Assembly (NCBI GenBank): GCA_031548885.1
Contig: JAVBQO010000003.1
Location: 1-64,000 of the forward strand
Source: JAVBQO01 sp031548885
Lineage (GTDB): Bacteria > Patescibacteriota > Saccharimonadia > Saccharimonadales > Saccharimonadaceae
Length of the DNA: 64,000 nucleotides
Direction: 5' to 3'
Part shown: positions 51,460-60,809 of the stretch, piece by piece
Numbering within the stretch: the stretch's first letter is position 1
Layout: every line of letters begins with the position of its first letter
Notes under the pieces: model-generated
The model's input: the letters and a program-made list of their open reading frames with translations, nothing else
Told to the model about the DNA's origin: nothing
Databases searched by the model: none
Made by a program: the position numbers and the translations under genes

Positions 51460-52142
51460 TATTGCTTGTAACTCCCTTTCGCAACATCAGATGTGATTTC
51501 GCCGCGATCGATTGTCACCACGCGCCGCTGCAATTTGTTGACGATGTCAACGTTGTGTGTCGTCAGCAGAACCGTCGTGCCGTATCTGTTAATTTTCTCC
51601 AGCAGCCGCACAATTTCCCAGGAATTTTTCGGGTCCAAGTTCCCCGTCGGCTCGTCCGCAATCAAAATTTTCGGCTGTCGCACCATGGCACGAGCAATCG
51701 CCACACGCTGACGTTCGCCACCGGATAATTGATGCGGGAAGTTTTTCTCTTTGCCTTTCAGCCCCACCAATTCCAAAATTTTCGGCACATTCGTTTTGAT
51801 TTCGCGGTTCGTCATGCCGGAAATTTCCAACGCGAACGCCACGTTTTCGAACACCGTGCGATTCGGCAACAGTTTGAAATCCTGAAACACCACGCCGATG
51901 CGGCGGCGCAACAGTGGAATGTCTTTGTCGCGCAAATTATCGTAATCAATGCCGCCAACCACAATTTTTCCGGTCGTTGGTTTTTCTTCGCGTGTCAAAA
52001 GTTTCAAAATCGTCGATTTCCCCGCGCCGCTCGTTCCCACCAAAATCACAAATTCGCGCGGTTCGATATGCAAACTAACTTTGTTCAGCGCCGGTTTGGA
52101 ACCTTTGCCATAAATTTTCGAAACTCTGTCCAACAAAATCAT
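51459..52142 (-). CDS. ftsE: Cell division ATP-binding protein FtsE
   Basis: A 227-residue ABC ATPase that works with FtsX. Walker A GTSGAGKST, signature LSGGERQRVAIARA and Walker B ILIADEPTG are intact. I start at the ATG at 52140-52142, eight bases after a TACAAT box; the longer frame would cross the promoter. It controls cell-wall hydrolysis at the septum, here probably through the PcsB-like protein at 49118-50287. Confidence 0.95.
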   Translation of the reverse strand: MILLDRVSKIYGKGSKPALNKVSLHIEPREFVILVGTSGAGKSTILKLLTREEKPTTGKIVVGGIDYDNLRDKDIPLLRRRIGVVFQDFKLLPNRTVFENVAFALEISGMTNREIKTNVPKILELVGLKGKEKNFPHQLSGGERQRVAIARAMVRQPKILIADEPTGNLDPKNSWEIVRLLEKINRYGTTVLLTTHNVDIVNKLQRRVVTIDRGEITSDVAKGSYKQ

Positions 52143-52187
52143 ACATTTCCATTGTAGCACGAGCGCAATGGTTGTGAAATATATGGC

Positions 52188-53993
52188 TTATTCTTCGCGC
52201 AATTGATTGATAAGTTTTTTTCGCAAATTCGCCGCAATCGGAATCGCCATCCCGACTGCTGCCGAAACAATCAGCACCGCCGTAATTGCAATCAGCCACA
52301 ACCAATCAAACCCAATCAAATAACTGCTTTCGGGCGAATTGTACGCTCCAACCGCCGCCATCAAAACAGCGTTCAAATCATCTGCGAAAAAGTACGTCAT
52401 CGCAATCGCTCCACCGATCGCAATCACTAGCGCCCAAATCAACGACCGCATCGCCAACCACAAACCGAACCCGAAATATATTTGCGAAATATCGCCGCGC
52501 CGTGCACCGAGCGCTCGAAAAACGGCGATTTCGCGGCGAGATTCGCCGATAGTTTTGCCAATAATCGCCATTTCAATAACCAAAGCCACCGCTGCGATAA
52601 CGCCCGCAAATATCAGCACAACGGTTATCGAACTATTGACAACGTCCTCCAAAACCACTTTGATATTGCCAAACGACACAACCGTTGGTTTGGACGAATC
52701 GTAGCAGTTTTCCGTGCAACTACTGTCGATATAAGCCCGCTGATCGGCGCGGCTACCAAAATCAAACATCAGATACGGCGTGTTTTGCATGGCTGAAACC
52801 ACCTCGGCAAGAACCGCGTTTTTCGCAACCGCCTCTGTCGGGATAATCATCGGCTGCTGCGTATAGCCAGGCCACGTGTTGACCGCTGTTTGCAAATACG
52901 CGAACATCGATGTGTCATATGGATCGGCGCTGGTTGGCACAAAACCAACAATGCGAAACGTCAACCGCGCGGTTTGCGGCGTTTCGGTTTCGATTTCGGG
53001 CTTCGGGAAAAGCAGTTTTTCGCCGTTTTCATCAGTCGATTCGGCCGCCGTGTCAAGTTTCGCCGCCTTGTACTGCGCCTGATCGATCGGCGCACAGTCG
53101 TTAATTGTGATTGGCGCGGCCTTAGATTTATCCTTTACCAATTGATCGTTATATTGCAGCGCAGCCGTCAACTGCGTTTGCGCCGCCGCGTTTCGATAAC
53201 AATACGAAACCGTTTGCCCGGCATATTTCGCCGCCAAATCCTGATGCAATTTGTTCTGATCCTCCGGCGATAAGTTACTTGTGCTAGCACCATCCATCGT
53301 GGCCACAACACGAAACGGCATGAAAATCGGCGTCGGCTCGCCGCTCTGCGCGTCCGTCGTTTGCCCAGCGGCCAGCATTGGCTTGGCAAATTCCGTCTCG
53401 ATTGTATTGAACGTCGGTGTGTCCCAACTCACCGTTGTGCCCTGCGATAAATTCTGCAGCGTTCCTTTGGCCATCGCATCGCGCATCGTCGTCAAAAGTG
53501 GATCAGCATCGTCAACCGCAATCCGTTTTGCGTCGTAATCCAGCGCCCCAATTGAACGAAAATTATACATCTTCGTCGGATGATATTTGGCGTTGACTTC
53601 GTCGACATATTTCGCGAAATCGTCACGCGAACGCTGCTCGATTTCTTGCATCGCTAGCTCAGAAGTGTGCCACAGATATTCCTGACTTTCGATAATTTTG
53701 TCCGTCACTTTGATGCTACGCTTTTCCAAATCCGCGTTTGCCATCGCACGCGCGTGTTCGTACGCCGGATCGTCCAGACTTATCATCGAATTTTGCGTTG
53801 TCGAAGTATAAAAATGCCCGTTAAATCCATAATCCTGATATTTCGCCGCCGATTGCAACACGCCCGCCACGACAAACGCGCCAAAAAACAAAATTGCGAA
53901 AAGCAAACTACAAACCACCACGCTAATCCCATCGCGAATCCGATGCGTTTTCAGTTTCGTTCGCGACAAAATCAAACCATCGATGATTTTCAT
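52188..53993 (-). CDS. MacB-type ABC transporter permease
   Basis: A 601-residue permease of the FtsX/MacB fold: one N-terminal helix (about 25-48), a large extracytoplasmic domain, and three C-terminal helices with IIGKTIGESRREIAVFRALGARRGDISQIYFG. Such mechanotransmission transporters move lipoproteins, peptides or toxins across the envelope. The ATG overlaps the stop of its ATPase gene. Confidence 0.88.
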   Translation of the reverse strand: MKIIDGLILSRTKLKTHRIRDGISVVVCSLLFAILFFGAFVVAGVLQSAAKYQDYGFNGHFYTSTTQNSMISLDDPAYEHARAMANADLEKRSIKVTDKIIESQEYLWHTSELAMQEIEQRSRDDFAKYVDEVNAKYHPTKMYNFRSIGALDYDAKRIAVDDADPLLTTMRDAMAKGTLQNLSQGTTVSWDTPTFNTIETEFAKPMLAAGQTTDAQSGEPTPIFMPFRVVATMDGASTSNLSPEDQNKLHQDLAAKYAGQTVSYCYRNAAAQTQLTAALQYNDQLVKDKSKAAPITINDCAPIDQAQYKAAKLDTAAESTDENGEKLLFPKPEIETETPQTARLTFRIVGFVPTSADPYDTSMFAYLQTAVNTWPGYTQQPMIIPTEAVAKNAVLAEVVSAMQNTPYLMFDFGSRADQRAYIDSSCTENCYDSSKPTVVSFGNIKVVLEDVVNSSITVVLIFAGVIAAVALVIEMAIIGKTIGESRREIAVFRALGARRGDISQIYFGFGLWLAMRSLIWALVIAIGGAIAMTYFFADDLNAVLMAAVGAYNSPESSYLIGFDWLWLIAITAVLIVSAAVGMAIPIAANLRKKLINQLREE

Positions 53994-54919
53994 GATTTGA
54001 CCTCGATTTTGGTTGGTCGCTGAGCGATTTCAGTCAGCGTATTGATGAATTCCAATTTTTCATACGTTCGTTGCGCCTGGTTTTCCGTCATCAAATCCTG
54101 CGAAATTTCGCCGTCCAGGCATCGAATGACGCGGTCGGCTCGTGCTGCGATCAACGGATCGTGCGTCACAATCAAAATCGTTGTCTGGAACTTTTCGCGA
54201 ATCGCGTCGAACAAATCCATGATGCTGGCGCCGGTTTTGCTATCCAAATTCCCCGTCGGTTCGTCCGCAATCAACACGTGCGGATTGTTGACGACGGCAC
54301 GCGCGATCGCCACGCGCTGCATTTGGCCGCCGGATAATTCTTTGGGAAAGTGTTTCGCGCGGTCCGTCAGCCCCACCGCCGCGATCACTTCATCCAATTT
54401 TTCCCGACGCGTTTTGCGTTTCGTTCGCGCAAACATCAGCGGCACTTCGACATTGCGGCGCGTCGTCAAAAACGGCTGTAGATAGAAAAACTGAAACACA
54501 AATCCAACCGTTTCGTTGCGAAATTTCGCCAATTTGCCGGACGAAATTTTTGCCAAGTCTTTGCCATCAACCACAATTTCGCCCGCCGACGGTTTGTCCA
54601 ACCCGCCAATCAAATTCATCATGGTCGATTTGCCGCTACCACTCGGCCCCATCAACGCCACAATTTCTCCGCGATGCACCGAAAAATTGGCGCTTCGCAC
54701 GGCATCAATTTTGTTTTTGCGACTGATTTTATACGTATGCGCCACGTCGCGGACTTCGATCATCAACGGTTGTTGCGAAAAATCGCGCGACTGTTTTTGG
54801 GCGAAAATTTCATTGTTTCGCAAACGCGTATACTCTGTCAAATCACGCAAAAGCGCGTCCGCATCGCCACCATAATCGTCGCGAATAATTTGATCAATCG
54901 GCCGCCGATTTCCCACCAT
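53990..54919 (-). CDS. MacB-type ABC transporter ATP-binding protein
   Basis: A 309-residue ATPase with Walker A GPSGSGKST, signature LSGGQMQRVAIARA and Walker B LIADEPTGNLDS. Unlike FtsE it has an N-terminal extension of about 55 charged residues and a C-terminal tail of about 35 residues. Its TGA overlaps the permease ATG. A TACAAT box is nine bases before the ATG. Confidence 0.9.
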   Translation of the reverse strand: MVGNRRPIDQIIRDDYGGDADALLRDLTEYTRLRNNEIFAQKQSRDFSQQPLMIEVRDVAHTYKISRKNKIDAVRSANFSVHRGEIVALMGPSGSGKSTMMNLIGGLDKPSAGEIVVDGKDLAKISSGKLAKFRNETVGFVFQFFYLQPFLTTRRNVEVPLMFARTKRKTRREKLDEVIAAVGLTDRAKHFPKELSGGQMQRVAIARAVVNNPHVLIADEPTGNLDSKTGASIMDLFDAIREKFQTTILIVTHDPLIAARADRVIRCLDGEISQDLMTENQAQRTYEKLEFINTLTEIAQRPTKIEVKS

Positions 54920-54958
54920 AATGAAAATATTGTATGTGGTTTTTCAGGTTTTCGCAAG

Positions 54959-56524
54959 CTATTGTCGCACCAAATACACCACTGTACGCGCCGAATAATT
55001 TTTGGCTTCGCGGTCGTACGAACCAGAACACGTCATCAGATTGAGCCCTTCGTCAGCGCCGCCATGAACGTTCAAAACTTTTTTCATATCCAGTTGGCCG
55101 ACGTCGATCGTTTCGACTTCTTTCACGACGTAATTGATTGTCGAGCCGTCGCCGCGTTCGATCGTCGCTGTGTCGCCGGATTTCAACTTTTTCAATCCAT
55201 CAAACACGCCACCGATATTTTCGCTAGCCATGTGTCCGTCGACAAAGGCCGCGCCCGCCGTGCCAGGTTTGGCGCTGGCGTTGTACCAGCCGGTGTCGTG
55301 AATGCTGGTCGGCGCGTCAATATTTCCATCCGAAGTCGTGCCGACGCTCAAAACGCGTGCTTCGACGCCAATCGCCGGAATTGTCAAAATTCGTGGCATA
55401 TCCGGCGCGACTGTGTAGGCGGCTTTTTGATTGACGCTGACCGAGTTTTCGTCCAAACTGCCCGGCGACATCGCACTGCCGCCCGCTGTTGCGGAAACGC
55501 TTTGCATGCCGAACGTTTCGCGAACTTGACGATTTGTTGACCATGTGTCATAAGCCAAATAACCGCTGACTGCCAAAATTACCGTCACGGCCGCGTAACG
55601 GATCAGCGCTTTCGGTTGAACGCGGCGGCTTTTTGATTCGGTTGGCGCTGCAACGGTTTTGGCAACCGGCTGCGTTGCTGTTTTAGCTATCGGAACGGCC
55701 GGAATTTTTTTCGCGGTTTTCTTTGCCAATTTGGCGGCTTTTTTCGCAGTTTTTTGCGAAGATATTTTCGCCGATTGATCGGTCAATTTTTTCGCAAAAT
55801 TCGCGAATGGTTTTTGGGACGCAGATTTTTTATTTGGCAATTTTTTCGATTTTTGCGGCGCGGCAATTTTCTGCGCCGGTTTTGTTGCTGGCTCGGCTGC
55901 GGTTTGCGGGAAAATGGCGGGCGTCGGCGTTGATTGTGCGGGCGCGGCGACTTGCTCATCCAATTTGTGAATCGGCGCGGGCGTTTTCGCATCTGTAAAA
56001 GTCAACGGTTTTTGGTACGTCGAATTTTGCGCCGCGCGAAACGTTTTGGGCGCGAACGCAGTCGGTTGCGTTTCGGTTGGCGCAGCCTGTGTCGTCGGTT
56101 GTGGCGCGTTCATTGGCCGCAAATTTTCCGCCTGAACCGGTACGACATTCGGCGCTGACATCGTGAATGGCGTTTGAGCGCGAACTGGCTGTGGCGCTGG
56201 TCGCGCAATCGATGGCTGAACATCGAACTGCGTGCTATTTCCGGTCGGCTCAATCACCAAAACCGGCTCCTCGAACGACTGCGAAAACGACAATGTCGAC
56301 GTCATTTGCGGCGTTGTTGGTTTGGGCAAATGCGAAGTTATCGTCGCGGCAACCGGACTATGTTCGTTGCTCGACGGCATAGCTTGCGAAAAGTCATCCG
56401 CAACCGATCGATCCGTCGCCTGCGAAACCTCGGTTCGACATGCATGCGTTCGCGGCACACAAAGAGCCGCCGTCCGCCCCGGAACTGCCAAACCACGACT
56501 GTATGTTACTCCGCTATGTGCCAT
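54959..56524 (-). CDS. Sortase with long low-complexity N terminus
   Basis: A 521-residue membrane transpeptidase that would anchor surface proteins. The C-terminal 190 residues form the sortase domain: His in FVDGHMAS (about 431), Cys in LNLMTCSGS (about 499) and Arg in SARTVVY (about 513). The TLxTC motif is LMTC. One transmembrane helix lies near residues 310-330, and the preceding 300 residues are Pro/Ala/Gln/Lys-rich. The length and motif resemble class E/F or D sortases rather than class A. No sorting-signal substrate was found nearby. Confidence 0.88.
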   Translation of the reverse strand: MAHSGVTYSRGLAVPGRTAALCVPRTHACRTEVSQATDRSVADDFSQAMPSSNEHSPVAATITSHLPKPTTPQMTSTLSFSQSFEEPVLVIEPTGNSTQFDVQPSIARPAPQPVRAQTPFTMSAPNVVPVQAENLRPMNAPQPTTQAAPTETQPTAFAPKTFRAAQNSTYQKPLTFTDAKTPAPIHKLDEQVAAPAQSTPTPAIFPQTAAEPATKPAQKIAAPQKSKKLPNKKSASQKPFANFAKKLTDQSAKISSQKTAKKAAKLAKKTAKKIPAVPIAKTATQPVAKTVAAPTESKSRRVQPKALIRYAAVTVILAVSGYLAYDTWSTNRQVRETFGMQSVSATAGGSAMSPGSLDENSVSVNQKAAYTVAPDMPRILTIPAIGVEARVLSVGTTSDGNIDAPTSIHDTGWYNASAKPGTAGAAFVDGHMASENIGGVFDGLKKLKSGDTATIERGDGSTINYVVKEVETIDVGQLDMKKVLNVHGGADEGLNLMTCSGSYDREAKNYSARTVVYLVRQ

Positions 56525-56634
56525 TTTTGTTTCCACTGACCCGCGCTCGGATCGCTCTTTTTAATTTTATGCTTTTGTTTTTACAAAGCTTATGGCAATA
56601 TTATATGCCAACTGAAAACTTTTCGCAAGTATTT

Positions 56635-57723
56635 TTACACATTTTCAGCCGACGCCGATTCCAGATACGCGTCGATGAATCCGTCGATTTTGCCGTCCAA
56701 AACGCCCTGCGCGTCGCGTTCCTCGTGTTTGGTGCGCGTGTCTTTGACCATCGTGTACGGATGCAACACGTAGTTGCGAATCTGGGCGCCCCACGCCGCC
56801 GACTGCGATTCGCCTTTGATTTTGGACAAGTCACCCGCGTGCTGTTCCATTTGCATAGCAGCCAATTTCGCGCGTAGAATCTGCATGGCTTTTTCGCGGT
56901 TTTGCAACTGCGAACGTTCGTTTTGGATCGCCACGACAATTCCGGTCGGAATGTGCGTGATGCGAACTGCCGAATCCGTTGTGTTGACCGATTGGCCGCC
57001 GTGACCGCCGGCGCGGTAGACGTCGATTTTTAGATCTTTGTCGTCGATTTTCACGTCGTCGGGCGTGTCGATTTGTGGCAAAACTTCGACGCGTGCGAAC
57101 GATGTTTCGCGCGATTCAGCGTTGAACGGCGACAATCGAACCAACCGATGCACGCCGTTTTCGCTGGCCAATTTGCCGTATGCGAACGGCCCGGAAATCT
57201 CGATTACGGACGTTTTTACACCGGCCGTTTCGCCCGGACTTCGTTCAACAATTTTCGCGTCCAAACCGGATTTTTCAGCCCAGCGCAAATACATGCGTTC
57301 CAACATTTCCGTGAAATCCTGCGCGTCGTCGCCGCCCGCGCCAGATGTCAAACGCACAATCGCGTCATGCGAATCGAACTTTCCGCGGAATAATAATTGC
57401 TTTTTCAACTGCGAAAATTCAGTTTCCATCGCTGCAATCTGCGTTTCAAATTCCGGCACCAATTCGTCGTCGCCCAGCGAAATCAGCTCATTCAAATCCG
57501 TCGCCTGCATACGCAAAATATTCCACGGTTCGATCAACGATTTCAGCGCCGCCAGTTGTTTCGATTTTTCCTGCGCGTTGGCCGGATTATTCCAAATTTC
57601 CGGCGCCGCCAATTCGTTTTCCAACGAGTCGGCTATCGCGATTTTCGCGTCAATTTCCAAACGGTTGTACGCCGTCGCAATGTCGCCGCTCAGCGCCGCG
57701 AGTCTACTTTTTATCTGCTCCAT
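56635..57723 (-). CDS. prfB: Peptide chain release factor 2, without programmed frameshift
   Basis: Terminates translation at UGA and UAA. The 362 residues include the codon-recognition SPF motif (RLSPFNAES) and the catalytic GGQ (GGHGGQSVNTTDSAVRITH). The open frame is continuous; the CUUUGA frameshift site used for autoregulation in many bacteria is absent. I start at MEQIK, seven bases after a TAGAAT box. Its presence fits UGA being a stop codon, unlike in Gracilibacteria and SR1. Confidence 0.95.
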   Translation of the reverse strand: MEQIKSRLAALSGDIATAYNRLEIDAKIAIADSLENELAAPEIWNNPANAQEKSKQLAALKSLIEPWNILRMQATDLNELISLGDDELVPEFETQIAAMETEFSQLKKQLLFRGKFDSHDAIVRLTSGAGGDDAQDFTEMLERMYLRWAEKSGLDAKIVERSPGETAGVKTSVIEISGPFAYGKLASENGVHRLVRLSPFNAESRETSFARVEVLPQIDTPDDVKIDDKDLKIDVYRAGGHGGQSVNTTDSAVRITHIPTGIVVAIQNERSQLQNREKAMQILRAKLAAMQMEQHAGDLSKIKGESQSAAWGAQIRNYVLHPYTMVKDTRTKHEERDAQGVLDGKIDGFIDAYLESASAENV

Positions 57724-57744
57724 TGTTACCATTCTAACGCAAAA

Positions 57745-57770
57745 GCCGCCCCGACGCGAATCGGCGCGGC
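57745..57770 (-). terminator. Terminator of the gene at 57787-58521
   Basis: A 10-bp stem GCCGCCCCGA with TCGGCGCGGC, one mismatch; the minus strand continues with TTTT. Confidence 0.7.
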
Positions 57771-57786
57771 AGTTTTGCGAAACGAA

Positions 57787-58521
57787 TTAGTCGTTGATTT
57801 TGAAACTGTTGACGACGGTTTCGAAATAATCCGTGTTGGCGTCCCAAACGTCGGCCTCGGCGGCGACGATATGCATGTACATATTGCCGTCGTGCGCGAT
57901 CACGACGCGGATTTCGCCTTTCAGTGGCGTGTTTCCTTCTTTGCTTTCACAGTCGATAGCGAACGACCAGCCGATTGATTTGCCGATAGTGATGTCGGTG
58001 CTGGTACTGGAATTTGCCGTGCCTGACGCGCAAACTTCATCATATAGTTCCGATGTCGCGCTGCCCTTCAAACTGGCGCTGGCCAATTTGGTAATTTGCT
58101 CGTATTCGGCATCAGTCAGAGACGAAACGCCCAGCGACTGGCTACCAAGTGCAGTTACCGCATATTGCGCGTCATTCGTGCCGGTTTTGCTGCTGTCTTT
58201 GTAGTCGACATATCCCGTCAAACCGTTCGACGTGCGCTGCGTCCAACTCGTATCGGCTTTCGCAACGGCGTTGCCGCTGGTGATTTCCGACAAATCCGAC
58301 GTGTTGTAGCTCGGCGCTTTGTTCAGTACGAAAAACCACAATGCCGCAAAAACAACGGCAGCCAGCACGATCACGCCAACGATGATGCCGATAATCATGC
58401 CTGTTTTGGACTTTTTCGCAGGCGTAATTGGCGTCGGTTGCGGCGTTACCGGACCAGTTGGTTGCGAAACCGGTTGCTGTGGTTGCGGCGAACCTTGCAC
58501 ATTTTGATTTTGTGGATCCAT
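57787..58521 (-). CDS. Hypothetical membrane-anchored surface protein
   Basis: A 244-residue protein with a Pro/Gln-rich cytoplasmic N terminus, one transmembrane helix (about 40-66) and an extracytoplasmic domain. Two cysteines (in DEVCASG and AIDCESK) may form a disulfide. The closing strand YFETVVNSFKI recalls PsbP-like domains and the gene at 41465-42160. I start at the ATG at 58519-58521, which has a GGGGG site. No function recognised. Confidence 0.75.
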   Translation of the reverse strand: MDPQNQNVQGSPQPQQPVSQPTGPVTPQPTPITPAKKSKTGMIIGIIVGVIVLAAVVFAALWFFVLNKAPSYNTSDLSEITSGNAVAKADTSWTQRTSNGLTGYVDYKDSSKTGTNDAQYAVTALGSQSLGVSSLTDAEYEQITKLASASLKGSATSELYDEVCASGTANSSTSTDITIGKSIGWSFAIDCESKEGNTPLKGEIRVVIAHDGNMYMHIVAAEADVWDANTDYFETVVNSFKIND

Positions 58522-58584
58522 ATTCCCCCTTTTCACTCTTTTCTCAGTGGATTTAGTATAGCAATTGCGGTTATGCTATGCAAA

Positions 58585-59295
58585 TCAAACCGCGTGCGAA
58601 GCTTCGGCAACCTCGGCCGTGGTGCGCGACATGACTTGATTCGCCAAATCCAACGCCACATTGATGTCGTCAGTGATCGTGTACAAATCACGGTCGCCTG
58701 GCGAAATCGTTTTCTCGACCGTTTCCAACTGCGTACGGAAAAAGTCGTCCAGCGGCCGCCAAAAACCTTCGTCGACCAAAACGATTGGCGTGCGCGGAAT
58801 TTTGCCAGTTTGCATCAGCGTCAGGACTTCTGACAATTCGTCGATCGTGCCGAAACCGCCCGGGAAATACACATAAACTTTGGCGCTGAAAGCCAGCATG
58901 ACTTTGCGTGCGAAAAAGTATTTGAACTCCAACGCGTCAGTCGTATAAGTATTCAGCTGCTGTTCGTGCGGCAACTGAATATTCAGTCCAATCGAACGCC
59001 CGCCAGCCTCGAACGCGCCGCGATTCGCCGCCTCCATGATGCCATAACCGCCGCCAGTAATAACCGCGTGGCCGTTCTGCGCCAACAACTTTCCCAATTC
59101 ACGTGCCCGAATATAATGTTTGTTTTCATCGGTAAATCGCGCCGAACCAAAAACCGTCACGCCCTGCGGATACGTTTTGATTTTCGCCAAACCACGCGTC
59201 AAATCACGCGCATAATTCAGCGATCGCTCGATGTCGTCCAGACTCAGATCGCCGTCTTCGATTTCGTTCAACCAACTTTGTTTTGCTTGTTGCAT
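58585..59295 (-). CDS. LOG family protein (lysine-decarboxylase-like fold)
   Basis: A 236-residue Rossmann-like protein with the LOG motifs GGGYGIMEAANRGAFEAGG and FPGGFGTIDELSEVL. In plants and several bacteria LOG proteins hydrolyse cytokinin or nucleoside monophosphates to base plus ribose phosphate. In this organism a nucleotide-salvage role is the simplest inference. I start at MQQAKQSW, seven bases after a TACAAT box. Confidence 0.88.
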   Translation of the reverse strand: MQQAKQSWLNEIEDGDLSLDDIERSLNYARDLTRGLAKIKTYPQGVTVFGSARFTDENKHYIRARELGKLLAQNGHAVITGGGYGIMEAANRGAFEAGGRSIGLNIQLPHEQQLNTYTTDALEFKYFFARKVMLAFSAKVYVYFPGGFGTIDELSEVLTLMQTGKIPRTPIVLVDEGFWRPLDDFFRTQLETVEKTISPGDRDLYTITDDINVALDLANQVMSRTTAEVAEASHAV

Positions 59296-59336
59296 GCCGA
59301 CAATTGTAGAATATTTGGATGATTTTCGCAATGCGG

Positions 59337-60797
59337 TTAAGCTTTTCGCAATTTCATGGCCGCTGCCACAAATTTCTCGCCGCGATCCGCGTAATTTTCG
59401 AACATTCCGAAACTCGCTGCCGCCGGGCTCAAAATCACTACGTCGCCGGGAATCGCCGCGCGAAACGCCTGGCCAACGATTTCGTCCATATTTTTCTGGT
59501 CGATTTCATGCACGACAACATCGGAATTTTCGCGAATTACCGCCGCGATTTTGGCGCGATTTTGGCCGATTGCGAAAACATTTCGCACGTTCTGCGCGGC
59601 GATTTCGTGCGCCATTTCGGTATAATCTGCGCCTTTGTCGTGGCCGCCAACAATCAAAATCTTCGGCTCGTCAAATGCACGCAGCGCCGCAACAACGCTT
59701 CCCGGCGTCGTAGCGATCGAATCGTCATAAAACTTCACGTCGCCGATTTCGCGAACAAACTGCAACCGATGCGGCAAGCCTGCGAAATTCGCCAACCCTC
59801 TCGCGGTCGCTGCCACGTCGCCGCCTACCAAATCCCACGTCGCGTCGATCGCCGCCAACGCGTTTCGCACGTTGTGTGCGCCTGGCAATTTCACGACGGA
59901 AACTTCGCAAATTTTTGTGTCATTATATTTGAAAAAGTCGTTTTCGACGTGTGCAAATTTTTTGTTCGGAAAGTCGATTTTTCGCGCCAAACTTTTCGCG
60001 GAAATTTCGCGAACCAACGCGTCATCGGCATTGAATATTATCGCGTCGTTCGCCGTTTGAAACTGCGAAATATGACTTTTCGCAACAACATAATCCGCGA
60101 AATTTTCGTGCACATCCAAATGATCCGGCTCGATGTTTGTGATGACGGCGATGTGCGGCGACCGCTGCAAATCCCACAATTGAAAACTAGACAGTTCAAA
60201 CACGACAATGTCATCCGCGCTGATTTTCGCTAGTTGCGCCAGCGCCGGAACACCGATGTTGCCGACGACGTGAATCTGGCGTGATGCGTGGCCAGCCGCC
60301 GCTCGCAAACCTTCTTTTGCGAAAGCTGTCTCTGAAGCCGTTTTAGGCGTTACTTGCTTTTGCGAAAGAACGGTTTGCGAAGAGGCGGATTCCGTTTGTA
60401 TAGACTCTGCACTGATTCCGAAATATCGCGCACCGAACTTTGCCCGCAAAATCGCCGCAACAAAACTAACGACCGTTCCCTTGCCTTTTGATCCGGTCAC
60501 GCCGACGATTGGCGCTGGGCACTTTGCGAAAAACTCAATCGTTGACGACGTGATTTGGTCGTGATCACGAAAATATTCCGGCAGTTTTCGCGGGCTCAAT
60601 CCGGCCGTACGAACCACCATGAAATCGTGTGGAATTTGCGAAAAAGCGTCGTCGCCCAAAACCATTTCTACGCCGGTCGGTGCGTCGATCGATTCACGTT
60701 CGTCGAATATAACGATTTCCGTGACATCAGGAAATTTACGAAAATATTCATAATTCGCCGCGCCCTCGATGCCATAACCTGCAATTGCGATTTTCAT
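59337..60797 (-). CDS. murD: UDP-MurNAc-L-alanine:D-glutamate ligase MurD, with insertion
   Basis: Adds D-Glu to UDP-MurNAc-L-Ala. The 486 residues have the N-terminal Rossmann domain (AIAGYGIEGAANYEYF), the ATP loop GVTGSKGKGTVVSFVA near residue 100, the Mur-ligase region NIEPDHLDVHENFADYVVAK and the C-terminal GGHDKGADYTEM. Residues about 128-174 form a Ser/Thr/Lys-rich insertion before the conserved VVGNIG, which MurD proteins normally lack. A TATAAT lies six bases before the ATG and overlaps the stop codon of the upstream gene. Confidence 0.93.
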   Translation of the reverse strand: MKIAIAGYGIEGAANYEYFRKFPDVTEIVIFDERESIDAPTGVEMVLGDDAFSQIPHDFMVVRTAGLSPRKLPEYFRDHDQITSSTIEFFAKCPAPIVGVTGSKGKGTVVSFVAAILRAKFGARYFGISAESIQTESASSQTVLSQKQVTPKTASETAFAKEGLRAAAGHASRQIHVVGNIGVPALAQLAKISADDIVVFELSSFQLWDLQRSPHIAVITNIEPDHLDVHENFADYVVAKSHISQFQTANDAIIFNADDALVREISAKSLARKIDFPNKKFAHVENDFFKYNDTKICEVSVVKLPGAHNVRNALAAIDATWDLVGGDVAATARGLANFAGLPHRLQFVREIGDVKFYDDSIATTPGSVVAALRAFDEPKILIVGGHDKGADYTEMAHEIAAQNVRNVFAIGQNRAKIAAVIRENSDVVVHEIDQKNMDEIVGQAFRAAIPGDVVILSPAAASFGMFENYADRGEKFVAAAMKLRKA

Positions 60798-60809
60798 GAA
60801 CTTATTATA
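60798..60809 (-). promoter_or_regulatory. -10 box giving a leaderless murD transcript
   Basis: Minus strand TATAAT (60804-60809), six bases, then the ATG at 60797. The box overlaps the TAA of the CPBP gene. Confidence 0.6.
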
